From positions 50,321,507 to 50,385,506 of the forward strand of contig NC_135505.1 in the NCBI RefSeq assembly GCF_052857255.1: 64,000 nt of DNA. The letters run 5' to 3'. Shown in pieces: positions 1 to 10,904 of this stretch. This DNA comes from Amblyomma americanum. Lineage: Eukaryota > Arthropoda > Arachnida > Ixodida > Ixodidae. A program made the translations under genes and the position numbers. The notes under the pieces are model-generated. The model did not search any database, was not told the origin of the DNA, and saw nothing but the letters and a program-made list of their open reading frames with translations. The stretch's first letter is position 1, and each line of letters opens with the position of its first letter.

Positions 1-562
1 AGCTCCAGTCGCAAACTCTGCATTATGATAGATCACCGTTTCCGTACGAGTTGCATTGGAATATTCACAACTTATGTAAACTCAGAGTATTGCTTACCTT
101 CAGAAAAATCTGCATAGTCGTGCAAACCGCTCTCTGCCTTCGCATCACCGGCACCGCAGCAAGTCCGACCAACACAAATAATGATGCATCACGGGGACAT
201 CTATCGCAAAGTCACGCATAATACAATCGTCCAGGATTTCAATCCTTTCACAGGTGACACAGAGCGATGAAGGAAGTAGTGCCTTCTCTATGCTTCCCAA
301 ATACATGAAGCACTGTGCAGAGCGCACAACAAACACACACTGAAATGCTCCTGAGAGCGGAAATGGCCATTTCCGTCAGATGCGACCCGCTGACAAAAAG
401 ACGCGAGCGTATTGACTTCTACAATTACATACGCACAGAGAACACAGCACGATTCACGATGGTACATCACGAAACATAACTAGCACACCCCATGAAGCTC
501 ATTTCAAGAACCGTTGGCACACATCGAAACAGACCCGAAAACACGGACCAGAGAAATGCATA
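1..562. other. Unassigned DNA before first LINE
   Basis: No gene, splice-flanked exon or recognisable repeat is visible. Two short minus-strand open frames of about 60 codons have no motifs and look like chance. The stretch ends where the minus-strand LINE begins at its GATG-repeat tail. Confidence 0.5.
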
Positions 563-580
563 GATGGATGGATGGATGGA
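563..580 (-). repeat. (GATG)n 3' tail of LINE A
   Basis: Four and a half GATG units lie exactly where the LINE 3' untranslated region ends, so they are best read as the simple-repeat tail of the element rather than an independent microsatellite. Confidence 0.6.
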
Positions 581-1206
581 AGATAGCAGTGTACCCTTTG
601 AAACGTGGTGATGGCAGTTGACACCATGCTCAGCTTTTTTCTTCCTTTAGTTTTGTTTGACTCTGTTGTAAGTTATTAAAATTCGTAATTTTCTTTAAAT
701 ACGCTTCCTAAACTTTTGACCTTATGTAAACTCTCTCCATTTGAGTCACCAATCTTCCAATCGCTTTTTGCTAATTTACACCGCAGAGAAAGAGAGAGAG
801 TTTGTTGACAGGAAGAGTGAATGAGCCTGCATGAACATCGGGATGGATACCATCACATTTTAGTATGAAGTGTTCTATTGTTTCTGCAGATTCACCACAC
901 AATGCCCACGTGTCATCGTCTTCGTTAAATTTTCTTTTATAGCGGCGCGTTCTAAGACATTCTGACCTATTTTCAATGAGTAGGGCTCTGCTTCTCGACT
1001 CACAAAATGCTTGCTTCCTGATCTGCCTTTTCCCGTATCGATAAAGTTCTAACCGTTCTTTCTTTTCTATCGAATCTGTCCAATTTTCGCCTTCCGCGTT
1101 TTTAACCTGTCGTTTAACGCTCTTTCTTTCTCCGTCCTCGTACTGGAATACTTACTGGTTAGCTTGCTAGTCCTTCTATACCAGTGTGGGTCAACGCTCT
1201 TTCTGT

Positions 1207-1835
1207 CATCATCATCATAATCAGCCCGACTACACCCACTGCAGGGCAAAGGCGTCTCTCATGTCTCTCAAATTAACCCTGTGCTTTGTCAGCTGCATCC
1301 ACCCCTTGCCGGCAAACTTCTTAATCTCATCCGCCCACCTAACCTTCTGCAGCCCCCTGCTACGCTTACTTTCTCTTGGAATTCACTCCGTTACCCTTAA
1401 GGACCAGCGGTTATCTTGCCTTCGCATTACATGCCCTGCCCAAGCCCATTTCTTCCCCTTGATTTCGACTAGGAGGTCATTAACCCGCATTTGTTTCCTC
1501 ACCCACTCTCCCCGCTTCCGGTCTGTTAACATTGCACCTATCATTTTTCTTTCCATGGCTCGCTGCGTTGTTCTTAACTTAAGCTTATCTCTTTTCGTTA
1601 GCCTCTACGTTTCTGCCCCGTAGGTGAGTACCGGTAAAATACAGGTTTTGTACATTTTATCTGAGAGGAAATTGGTAAACTGCCACGCATAATCTGAGAG
1701 AACCTGCCATATGCGCTCCACCCCATTCTTTTCCTTCTAGTTATTTCCTTCTCATTATCCGGATCAGCTGTCACTACCTGCCCGGATTCTTTTATCACTT
1801 CTAGCATCTCGGGGCCAATTGTGAACTGCTGTTTC
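1207..1835 (-). mobile_element. RTE LINE 3' fragment nested in LINE A
   Basis: The segment starts with a CATCATCATCAT tail and runs through the familiar antisense RTE 3' region (GACTACACCCACTGCAGGGC, then CAGCGGTTATCTTGCCTTCG) to CCAATTGTGAACTGCTG. It is flanked by an 8-bp direct repeat, ctttctgt, at 1199-1206 and 1836-1843. The LINE A reading frame stops at the left flank (YLYRK) and resumes at the right flank (SVDPHW), so the insertion is precise. It is a 5'-truncated, target-primed insertion, younger than LINE A. The same family recurs at 5.7, 48.4 and 62.2 kb. Confidence 0.85.
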
Positions 1836-2581
1836 CTTTCTGTATAGGTATTTAAATACCTTAGCTGAGCACCTGTTGTTGTCCAATTTCTTCTTGCGTT
1901 CTTCGTATAGTATTTTACTCTCAGCTTCCCCTGCTTCGAACGCTGCCCAGCCCATATCACACTGTACTGCCTCGTTGGTTGTTTTCCCGTGGGAACCTAG
2001 TGCTAATCTTCCAACAGCTCTCTGATTTCCTTCTAATCTCGACTGAACTTCTGCTCTTAAACAAAGAACCGCATTCTCGAAAGCAAGGCCCGGCACCATC
2101 ATTCATTTCCAAATAGCTCTCAGTACTTCATGCCTGTTGTGTCTCCACAATGCCCTATGTTTCATTATCCCGGCATCTCTTCACACTTTTGCTATGAGAG
2201 ACTGTTCGTGCTTTTCGTGTGCATCTGCCCTTCGTTTACTCATACCTAGAGATATCTGTATTCAGCCACTCGGTATTTCATGGCCTAGTATTGTAAGCTC
2301 TTGATCAGATGCATCGTTTAAAATCAACACATCTGACATTGTTGCGCTAGAACTGAAACTCAGACAGACTCCTCGGTCATCATAGCAATTTACCTGTGTT
2401 TGCAAATCTTGGCTATCCGATAAAAGTACAATATCGTCCGCATATATTAAACGCAGAAGACTTTGCTCGGCGACCCTTCCGCCTATTCTGTACGACAGAT
2501 TATAGCCAAGATTGCTTCCTTGTAGCCTTATTTACATACTTATCGTATAAAGCATAAACAGCAGCGGTAATAGAGGGCAAC

Positions 2582-2761
2582 TGTCATGTTTGTCGGGGAC
2601 AGCAACCGAAGGCCAGGTGGGCGGAAAACCGAACGTGGTTTATTCTATCACAGCTTGTAGTGGAATCCCCCGCGGTGGCCGAACAGCGCGGCTTATCTTA
2701 AAGCCAGCTCTCGCGATCGTCGCGCCGCCGCTATCGCTCTAGCCGCGACGATTACACAACA
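2582..2761 (-). mobile_element. Solo LTR, 180 bp, in LINE A
   Basis: A 180-bp segment begins TG and ends CA on both strands and is flanked by a 5-bp direct repeat, gcaac (2577-2581 and 2762-2766). It interrupts the LINE A RT exactly between TQGC and CPLLPLLF. On the minus strand it carries an AATAAA signal in GATAGAATAAACC, which suggests this orientation. A TG...CA segment with 5-bp duplication is the signature of an LTR retrotransposon, here reduced to one LTR by recombination. The family is unknown; 180 bp is short for Ty3/Gypsy. Confidence 0.7.
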
Positions 2762-4107
2762 GCAACCTTGCGTTAATCTTTTGTGTACCTCGACAGTTGT
2801 CGTACTCTTAATTCCTGTCCAAGTTATTTCAACTTTATTTTCTCGATCTATTTTTTTTGGAAGATCAATTACCTCATGACCGATACCTCCATCTCCTAAT
2901 ATGTTCCACAGGAGATCCCTGTTCACGTTGCTTATGCACCGCTTATGTCCAGGAAAGCTAGATACAGACATCTGTTTTAGACCTTAGTTACTTCTATGCC
3001 CTGGGTAAGGACGAACAGGCCATCAGCTAAGCGCGTACCACTTCTGAACCAGTTCTGAAGTTCTCCTAGTATTCTATTACTTTCTACCCATGACTGCATT
3101 TTTAATTCCACCGCCTGCATCGCCAGCCTGTATATAACTGATGTTATCGTAATCGGTCGCAAGGATTTTTAATTCGCCTCATCGCCTTTTCTTTTACAGA
3201 TCTAATTCATTTTACTCTGTTGGCAGCTGTGCGCAATTTGCATATATGCTAGGACTGCCTCCAACAATTTTATCAGCGTTTCCTTGCCTCTTGGGCCAAG
3301 TTCATATATTACCTTGATTGGAATTTCCTCTATTCCTCCCGACGTAAATTTTGAAATATTTGCTTTATCCTTTTTCCAGTTAAGATTTTCCAGTTCTGCG
3401 TTTCTCCCTCATTTGGTGCGATTACTCTATCGTTTTTACTAAAAGACTCAGCTATAACTAATGCAATATACTTCACAGCGTCAACCCCCTCTAAACATTT
3501 TCCCTCGGCGTCGTTAATATATTCCTGCTTTCTGTGATTCACTTTGCTCAGCCAGCTTATATGGTTCCAGAATTTTCTTGGCCCCCCTTTAGTTGTATCG
3601 CGGATTTGAGCCAGCCAGCGATCAGGGGACTTCTTTATTTAAGTCTGGACGATGACGTGCACTTGCTGTATCTTTTGTGGATAAGATTCCCATTTTTGGC
3701 CAGTTTTCTCTTCAAATAGCTGCACCTTCTTTGCTTGTCTCTGTTCCCGTCATGTCAGCCGTCGTTGTTGGATGATCTCATTAATTTCCTTATTCCACCA
3801 ACTTTGTGGATTCCTCTTTCCTCTCAAGCGGTTTACTCCTTTTACTACTTTTATTTTTGTACTGATGAGTAGTTCTAACTGATTATAATCCCACTTTTCC
3901 ATGGTATGTTACTCTATTGCTTCCTCTAGGCCGGCCGCTATTAGCGCGATTTGTTCGTCACGTGATTTTGCGTAATCTTTTTGACTGCCATGCATTTCTC
4001 TTTTGAGCAGACCGCCCAACTGTAGACTAATACGCTTATTATTACTTCCGAAGCTGTAGTTCTCCTCTTCGTCGTTTTTCATTATTTCGAAAAGGCTGAA
4101 ATTCAAA

Positions 4108-5084
4108 TTTTGACTGCAGAAAACTCAACTTGTACTAAACGCATTGTAAACATTCTTGGTCAAGGATATTCGCGAAACAGCGCCGTTGAGCTGAGCCATG
4201 TGCCATCTGACGGAAATATTTGGCCTCACTCTCGCCGGATAGGCATCCCACGTGGTCGAGTTATTGTGTGCCGTTCGTCTTCTGTGCTGCTCACGGAAAG
4301 CACGGGAAATATAAGTTTCGCATAGCGAAAGAATGTGTTTACGAAGATTGCTTGAAGCAGGATTTCCTCGGCTGAAATAAGAAACAACTAAAACAGAGAG
4401 CTATTCTCGGCTGGCTACCACGAGTCACGAAGCCTATTGCACTAGCAATCATGCCGCAGAACACCTGATCTGCGAATACGCGTTGTGTTAATGCACGAAG
4501 AGCGTTCAGAAGCCATCGAGTAAATTCTTTACCAAGCATTGACTTCAGTTGCAATATAAACTGTGCACGAATATATCAGAGCGCTTCGAGACAATTTTCT
4601 ATATTGCAAAGACAACATTAAATGCATCCAAACACGAACTTACAGACATTACTGACGCAGTAAAATAGTCTGTCAATGCTACCATTTCATTTGAAATTAT
4701 AACATCACCATCATTTCGCCAACACTTCAAAGGATTAGCTTTAATAAACCCGCAACTAAGCAACTGTCTTGAGGAGACCTATATGTAAACGGAATTCCCC
4801 GCTTGTGCTTTACGGTGTTTACCTCACAAAGATGTAAGCAAACGAAATGATATCCGCCTCACTGTTAGACTCAGAATATTCCCCCAAGAAAACCGGCTTA
4901 ACAAAACGGTAATGAAATTTATTGTTACTAATATGAGCAAATTCTAATATTGTATTTCGGAGACATTGATTGTGTCGAATATTAGGGTGGTGTTCAACCA
5001 TTTCACAAATATGAGACGTTTGATTACGCTTTATTCATGATCTGTGCTGTTGAAATAAAGACTGCGCACTCACAGTTTTCACAG
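4108..5084. other. Unassigned DNA upstream of TIL-like exon
   Basis: This is presumably intron or flank of the peptide gene whose last exon starts at 5085. I looked on the plus strand for a short signal-peptide exon (ATG, hydrophobic run, then GTATGT or GTAAG) and found none. Open frames at 4110-4325 (+), 4339-4554 (-) and 4819-5001 (-) carry no motif. Confidence 0.4.
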
Positions 5085-5291
5085 GTCTCGGGATGCGCCC
5101 CGGGCGAGGTCTCCATGCATTGTTCCCAACATGGAACTTACCCCGAAAACACATGCCCAGGTATTAAGAGAAAGAAGACATGCAATCCGGGGAGCAGTGT
5201 ATGCGTGTGTCCGAAGGGAAAGTGGAGGCAGAGTGGATCATGGAACTGCGTAGCCTTTACCAGCTGTTGCAAAGGAAGGTTCGGATGTTGA
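5085..5291 (+). CDS. Last exon of TIL-like cysteine-rich secreted peptide
   Basis: The exon begins after a 3' splice site, TTTTCACAG, in phase 0 and encodes 68 residues from VSGCAPGE to a stop at 5289-5291. Ten cysteines follow C-x8-C-x10-C-x8-C-x6-C-x1-C-x12-C-x5-CC-x5-C, with CVCPKGKWRQ and a later NCVAFTSCC. The spacing CxPG..VCxCPxG resembles trypsin-inhibitor-like (TIL) domains, so a secreted protease inhibitor or related disulfide-rich peptide is likely; activity is inferred, not shown. It is plainly a paralogue of the 17.1-18.9 kb gene: same splice context, same KGKWRQ core and a matching 3' untranslated start (AATAAAAACACTTGG versus AATAAAAGCACTTGG). No signal-peptide exon is visible in the window upstream, so the gene is partial here, or its first exon has been lost or pushed away by the 0.6-4.1 kb insertions. 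The stop directly after the last cysteine falls where the paralogue has five more codons. Confidence 0.75.
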   Translation, partial: VSGCAPGEVSMHCSQHGTYPENTCPGIKRKKTCNPGSSVCVCPKGKWRQSGSWNCVAFTSCCKGRFGC

Positions 5292-5309
5292 CTGCTCTTT
5301 TAATAAGAA

Positions 5310-5315
5310 AATAAA
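5310..5315 (+). promoter_or_regulatory. Polyadenylation signal AATAAA
   Basis: AATAAA lies 18 nt after the stop of the TIL-like exon. The same signal and following CACTTGG occur after the paralogue at 17108-17113, which supports its use as the gene's 3' end signal. Confidence 0.6.
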
Positions 5316-5728
5316 AACACTTGGTTGTGGGAGCGAAAACCAATATTTAGTATATTTTCTTGCTTTCTGACAGCTTCTCGTGAGTCACTAGAAAAAAAGA
5401 ATGGAAAGTACTCGTGCTTAAAGGCAGGTTGGTTAGTGCTGCACATTAACTATTTACTCTGAGAGCTTGTGGTCATAGAAAAAAACTTGGCGTCCGCGAT
5501 AGCCGCCAGTGCAATCGGTGGGTACCGGCCTGGGAATGGTAGTCGGGGTAGGAAACTGCTGTCAGCTTCGGTGCCAACTATTTCAGCGCGCTTTCTGACT
5601 GGAAGAAAACTTATATTTACAAAATAAATTATTCTGTACATGCACGCATCTCGAAAGGTGCCGGTGATGGCCGAAATGTCTGAGGCGTCACGAACTTAGT
5701 TTTTGTTTTCGCAGGTAGTGGTTTGAGT
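5316..5728. other. Unassigned DNA between peptide exon and RTE
   Basis: No gene or repeat recognised. The 63-codon minus-strand frame at 5450-5641 shows no motif. Confidence 0.4.
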
Positions 5729-7078
5729 CATCATCATGAGCTTGGCTACCCCCACTGACTGCACGGCAAGGACTCCCAAGTATCTCCAATTAACCCTGTC
5801 CGTTGCCAGCTGCGCCCACCCTATGACTACAAACTTCTTAATCTCATCCGACCACCTCATCTTTTGCCGCTCCCTGCTGCACTTGCATTCTCTTGTAATC
5901 CACTTTGTTACCCTAGAGGACCAGCCGTTATCTTGCCGTCGTAATACATGCCCTGCCCAGCCCATTTCTTCCGTTTAGTTTCGACTATAATATCATTGAC
6001 CCATGCTTGCTCCCTCACCCACCCTGTCCTCTTCCGGTTTCTTCACATTACACTTTCCATTTTTCTTTCAATGGCCCGCTGCGTTGTCCTTAACTTAAGC
6101 TGAGTCCTTTTCGTTAGCCTCCTCTTTTCTGCGCCGTAGTTTAGTACCGTTAAGATACAGGCGTTGTGCACTTTTCTATTGAAGGATATTGGTAACCGCC
6201 ATTCATGATCTGAGAGAACATGTCATATGCGCTCCACCACATTCTTATCCTAGTTATTTTCCTCTCATAATCCCGATAAACTATCACTACCTGCCCTATG
6301 TAGACGTAATCTTTTACCACTTCCAACATCTCGCTGGCAATTGTGAACCGCTGTTCTCTTGGTAAACTGTTGGACATTACTTTGCTTTTCTGCATGTTAA
6401 TTTTTAGACCCACCATTTTGCTCTGCCTGTCTGACTCGCGGATCATGATTTGCAGTTCCCCTCCAGAGTGGCTCAGCAAGGCAATGTCATCAGCGAATCG
6501 CAGATTATTAAGGTATACTCCATCAACTTTCATCCCCACAGTTCCCAATTCAGGCCTCTGAATACCTCTTGTAAACAGCCGGTGAGTAGCACTGGCGATA
6601 TCTTGTCGCCTTGCCTGACGCCCTTCCTAATTAAAATTTCATGGCTGACTTTATTCAGGACTATTAAAGCCGTGAAGTTGCTATAGATATCTTACAGGAT
6701 TTTGACATATGGTTCTTCTACACCCTGATTCTGCAGCGCCTCTATGGCTGCTGAGATATTTACTGATTCAAACGCTTTCTCGTAATCGAAAAAGGCCACA
6801 TATAAGGGTTGGTTATATTCGGCGCATTTCTCTAAAACCTGATTGGTAGTGTGAATATCATCTTTTGTGGAATATTCTTTACGACATCCTGCCTGATCAT
6901 TTGGTTGATTAACGTTTAAGGTTTCCCTCACTCTATTAGCGATTACCTTAACAAATAGCTTGTAGGCAACGGAGAGTAAGCTGATCGGTCTATAATTTTT
7001 CAACTTCTTGGCGTCTCCTTTCTTATGAATTAAGATAATATTTTCGTTCTTCCAAGCCTCTGGCTCAAGTGCCGCTCG
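5729..7078 (-). mobile_element. RTE LINE, 5'-truncated copy 2
   Basis: The copy starts at its CATCATCAT tail, followed by CCCCACTGACTGCACGGCAA, which is a diverged form of the same RTE 3' end found at 1207. It extends through the RT palm (6150-6548) and fingers (6692-7003) to about 7078, where similarity stops. About 1.35 kb of the 3' part of the element is present. No convincing target duplication was found by eye. Confidence 0.8.
6150..7003 (-). pseudogene. RTE reverse transcriptase pseudogene
   Basis: Two minus-strand frames hold adjacent parts of one RT domain. The upstream frame (6692-7003) contains MKNYRPISLLSVAYKLF, QPNDQAGCRKEYST and YVAFFDYEKAFESVN, which are fingers and palm motifs. 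The downstream frame (6150-6548) contains LNNLRFADDIALLSHSGGEL, with the catalytic pair as FADD, then LKINMQKSKVMSN. Between them lies the region that should hold the QGD and S-P-LF motif; it is shifted in frame, and the coding is also cut at the 5' side at about 7078. RTE elements encode an apurinic-like endonuclease plus RT and copy themselves by target-primed reverse transcription. This copy cannot encode a complete enzyme. Confidence 0.8.
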
Positions 7079-8439
7079 ATATTAGTTTTTTGTCTGATTA
7101 GTACATCTGCCGTGAGAAAGATATGACGTTCGACCTGGCTATGCTTCGGCCGTTATGAGATCAATTAGCGCTGAAGTAAGGTTTGGCTGGATGATAGATT
7201 TGAATTTTCATACCCGTTTGCTGCTCATTTTTGTGGAACGCACTGAAACTGGCACAGTGCTATGCAGATGAGGCTCTCGAAAAGCCTACATACAACGAAA
7301 AGATTCTTAAGTGGGTAAACGTTTGACATTAAATGCTTGCACAGGAACGCTGGTTACTGAACATTTTTTAGGTTATCTTGCGGTCGTCACAACGTTGCCC
7401 TTGCCTTCAGGTATTGAACCCTTACCATTACCTTTCATAATGAAATGATAGGCTTCAATCAGAATAGCAGTATCCAAACAAACAGACCTTTTTATGTGTG
7501 TGTGGGGTTGGGGGAGGCTCTAGTAGTGGCCTCGATAATGAGATTTCCTCTTTTTCTAGGAGACGATGGAGGTTACTTCTGAAACACATGTCTGGAAAAT
7601 GAGGAAATATATACCTGACAATGCTTTCTGCACCTCTGAAAAGCTGTATGTGAATGAAAAGTGCTGACTTCTAATTTTTACTAGGACCCCAACAGACGGA
7701 GGTCGAGTACCCTTGATTCAATTGTCATCGGTAATAATGGAAATATTTGGGTGCAACAACAACATCATCGATGAACATTTACAACGATGGGGACCTTGTA
7801 AATGGAGAATGACAGATGGTATGTTAGAGCATTGTGCAGAAGTTTCGCGCAGAATTACCGGTGCGCACATGCAGAAGTAAAAACTTAAAATAAAATGAGT
7901 GATTTTTATGCTAGAAAGAATGACAGCTCGGAAAACTGTGGAATTTATGGAGAGCGAGACTATTTATTGTCCGCCATGCGATTGCTTTCGGTTCTTCTTT
8001 TTTGTTTCTTTCCGCAATTTACGACCATACAGAAATATAAGCGCCGCACAATTGCTATAACAAAAGCAGCTGGCAACACATTATGGACAGCCATGGTCGC
8101 CAGTAATAAAGATAGTAATATTTTACATCAATTGTGTGCATCGTCACTCATCGTTAACTGACCATGGCTGCTTATGGATTGTAAGAAATTGTCAACCATT
8201 CGAATAGATTTTCCTATACAACTCTACATAAAATGTAAAACTTCATTATGAAGTTTTTATGCGCAGTACTGTTTCCCTTTGTGTTTATACTGTAATGTTT
8301 CCCCCTCTAGCACCCTCTTCCAGATGTCATGCGCTCCACCTAACACTCTACCTTGATAGTGCAATGAATCAATTAAAAAGGGGTGCTGGCGTCCTAAATG
8401 CCACCCATGGAAGGCTTCTGTGAACTAAATTTAAAACTA
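7079..8439. other. Unassigned AT-rich DNA
   Basis: No recognisable repeat or coding signal. The 88-codon frame at 7895-8161 (+) has no motif and no flanking splice logic. Confidence 0.4.
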
Positions 8440-8680
8440 CATTACTTTTAGAAAAAACATTGGTCGCTAGCAATATCCTTCCCCACTCTGACACTTCTTC
8501 TGTTGCTGAGTTTCGAGAAGTACTTCGTTCAGTAGCCACTGCATATTGTAATTCGCCTGTGCTGCTATTTGGTGACTTCAGCTTTTCCGAAAGAGCCTGG
8601 TTTTACTACGCATCACGCTACAAAAGAATACTGAAAAAGACTTTGAAACCCATGTCCACATTTTCGCTTGAGTAAAATAG
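8440..8680 (+). pseudogene. LINE endonuclease-domain relic
   Basis: A short open frame (8460-8675) includes SSVAEFREVLRSVATAYCNS followed by PVLLFGDFSF. This resembles the part of CR1-like LINE endonucleases where a conserved GDFN (here GDFS) holds metal-binding residues. Nothing of the RT is seen downstream, so this is a fragment at most. It could be chance; the match rests on one motif and its N-terminal context. Confidence 0.4.
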
Positions 8681-10433
8681 TCGCGCAGCCAGTGCCGTGA
8701 TTGTAGTTCATCTGTTTAACGGCCTTTTCTTAAATTGTCACTCCAATAGGTTCTCGACTGTCACTTTTACCAGCACTTAGTGATCAATTTATTATGTATT
8801 GTTCATGATATTCTTGTTTGTTGTCTGCCGAAAATAAGGACAACATAAATAACGCTATACACAAAGGCAACTACTCGTATTTGCACTCCACTTAGGAATT
8901 TTTGTTGTGGCACCTTCACAACTTTTAAAGCGTGTAAGTAAAAACTAGCTCTTTACATTTTATGAACAAAATGCATGAGATGAGGGGATGGCGTATCCAC
9001 AATCAATGCAACCGAAAGCCAGTCATCGCTACGGTTCGAATCCTTCATATAAACCCTGAGGAAGGGAAATAAGGGGCTTTCTCTCTAAAAAATCGACTAA
9101 CAATAAATGTCCGCTGAAGTGATACTAGATGTCTGAGAAAGAGTTTCAATCACTTGTCAAGAATATAAAGCGAACTTTTTTCTATTAATTGGTAGCACCA
9201 ACCATCGCAAAATTATCATAAAACACTTTCACGATCAGAAATTTCGGAAAAAATTTTGATAACTGGAAAATTGCCACATACTTTAACGGTAATACTGAAA
9301 TTAACGGTCCGTTCATGGCGTTTGTCTAATAGCTTTCATTTAAAGTGTTTCCACCGGTCGCATCGAACACCAATAAGGAACGCTTTTGACGACAGCAAAA
9401 ATATTAATAGAAAAAAAATCAAGACTATCCTCGGCTCATCTGCAGACATATTTAGTGCTACAGTGAAATCTTATTTTATATGAAAAAATTTTGTTCATAA
9501 ATGGTTTCGCTCTCAAAAAAGCCTTGCCGAGAATTGCTGGCAATGGGTACGCGATCAACCCAAAATACTCAAGCCCTCAGAATGGTCACACCGAACATTT
9601 CTGGCCAAAAGCAATTTTGAACGGGGAAAAGGCAATTAATGCAATTTTTTTGCATATTGTAAAATTTCACGTCAACATATCTGCAGATTTTGCGTCGACA
9701 GACGACCAATTTTTTGCTATTAACGTTTTTGCAACCGTCAAAAGCCTTTCCATTTTGTTTTCTACGGCAGTATTAAGTGCTCAATGCGAGAGGTGAAAAA
9801 ATTTTAAAAAGGATTTTGCTGCACCTCGGAAGAATGGATCATTACCTTTAACGTTTTTAAGAAAGTAACTCATATTTTCCACTATTCACAATTTTCGCCC
9901 AAGAATGTTTCACATAAGAATGGTCCGAATGCCAATGGTCACGCAGCCGAAGTACGAGTAATTTGCTATTAATCATGTTTATTCACCAATAATCTGAAAA
10001 CATCTTGCCAGCATCAACTCATTCAAGTCCTTCAGTCACGCGAAATAAAATTTTAATTCTAACCGTTTTACAAAACTATATATATCACTAAAGTTTACAT
10101 TTTCCTCGGTGGTTGGTGGCACCAACTATAATATACTAAATTATACAGTATTATTTTAGGTCGCATTTTAAGATTATCAGAGCCACCAAGAGTGCTGAAA
10201 GAAGACTGGAAAGCGGACAATGTAGATTTAGTTTCAAAAATGATCCTCTCTCTTGGTGGCCCAATCATCTTCACATTTTTTTCTAAAAAGCGTTTTTGAA
10301 AGCTATTCATCAATCTGCCTTGTTGCCGCAACAAAAAGGTTTCTAATATCTATATATTTCAACAACACACAGAAGTATGTGACACGGAAGTATTTTTATT
10401 AAACAAATATATAAGTTCTAATAGTGATTTGGT
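8681..10433. other. AT-rich DNA with no clear gene
   Basis: Open frames at 9256-9483 and 9491-9796 (+) and 10095-10334 (-) have no recognisable motif and low-complexity composition. A candidate TIR-bounded element (9189-10125) lies inside and is listed separately. Confidence 0.4.
9189..10125. repeat. Candidate inverted-repeat-bounded element
   Basis: A 19-bp motif, TTGGTAGCACCAACCATCG (9189-9207), recurs inverted at 10107-10125 with 16 of 19 bases matching. The motif is itself partly palindromic (TTGGTG/CACCAA), so a chance pair is possible. If real, it would bound a roughly 940-bp AT-rich non-autonomous DNA element. No target duplication could be fixed. Confidence 0.25.
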
Positions 10434-10661
10434 TATTGGGTTTTAATGACCCAAAGCGGCTCAAGCTTTGAGAGACGCCGTAGTGGAGGGCTCCAGTTAA
10501 TTTCGACCCCCCGGGGTACTTTAGCGTCCAACGATACCGTAATGTACACGAGCCTCTAGCACATTGCCTCCATCACAAAGCGACTTCCGCGGTCGCGAAC
10601 AAAACTCACGTCTTTCGGATCAACAGCCGAGACAATAACCACTAAGCCATCGCGGCGGCTG
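10434..10661 (-). mobile_element. tRNA-headed tick SINE
   Basis: On the minus strand the element opens with AGCCGCCGCGATGGCTTAGT and contains TGGCTTAGTGG at 10639-10649, a full match to the RNA polymerase III box A consensus. A degraded box B region follows, then the body typical of tick SINEs (CACTACGGCGTCTCTCAAAG) and an AT-rich end. Such SINEs are transcribed from the internal promoter and mobilised by LINE machinery. I know the pattern as the Ruka-type SINE of ticks; the exact subfamily is not assigned. Confidence 0.75.
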
Positions 10662-10904
10662 TAATCTTGATTCAAATACACTAGTAGGCGCTCTATTTTG
10701 AAAACGCTTTCAGGAAAGTACCCCATCATCGATTTGCACTCGAAAATAATAGGTTTAACCTCAACGCCTACGCTGTAGACTGTTTATGCAATTTATTTAC
10801 TGGCCAGCAGAAATTTTATGCATTCCCATTCATTCGTACTTTTCCTCCACTACTCTGTGCTGTATGAGATATCAAAAAAATTCTACTCGGAATTTTCTAT
10901 TTTG

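Larger units (their letters stand above)
781..4106 (-). pseudogene. Reverse transcriptase pseudogene of LINE A
   Basis: The coding part of LINE A is broken into pieces. The piece 1764-2102 holds MMVPGLAFENAVLC and reaches KVFKYLYRK before it is cut by the RTE insertion. The reading resumes at about 1198 with SVDPHWYRR and ends in a Cys-His cluster, CGESAETIEHFILKC, near 870-920. This is the zinc-finger-like C-terminus seen in several LINE families. Upstream, 2767-2971 carries DLLWNILGDGG and a TQGC that is cut by the solo LTR; beyond the LTR the frame continues as CPLLPLLFMLY. The piece 2977-3162 holds the RT fingers and 3330-4106 the linker. Stops in the YADD region and between 2971 and 2977 prevent expression. 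The host role is none; it is a record of past retrotransposition. Confidence 0.75.
563..4107 (-). mobile_element. 5'-truncated non-LTR retrotransposon (LINE A)
   Basis: This is a retrotransposed LINE copy read on the minus strand. Its 3' end is a short tandem tail (CATC on the element strand) at 563-580. Moving up the element come a Cys-rich C-terminal domain (near 850-930), the RT core with an IYADDIVLLSD motif (YADD at 2433-2444), a palm/thumb segment (1764-2102), fingers with RPITITSVIYRLAM (near 3130-3160), and an EN-RT linker with PQSWWNKEINEII (near 3780-3820). The copy ends near 4107 inside the endonuclease part, so it is 5'-truncated. It is split by an RTE fragment (1207-1835) and a solo LTR (2582-2761); without these it is about 2.7 kb. 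Several stops and frameshifts show it is dead. I recognise the protein type from tick genomes but do not assign a clade. Confidence 0.8.

Noticed and set aside
1186..1623. 145-codon plus-strand frame with several Cys and hydrophobic residues
   Set aside because: It is the antisense of the RTE 3' region; the real element reads on the minus strand.
5736..5978. 80-codon plus-strand frame at the start of RTE copy 2
   Set aside because: Antisense of the same RTE 3' region, parallel to the frame at 1186-1623.
10639..10649. Box A motif suggesting a tRNA gene
   Set aside because: The surrounding sequence cannot fold as a tRNA cloverleaf with intact box B, and the downstream body is SINE; it is a SINE head, not a tRNA gene.
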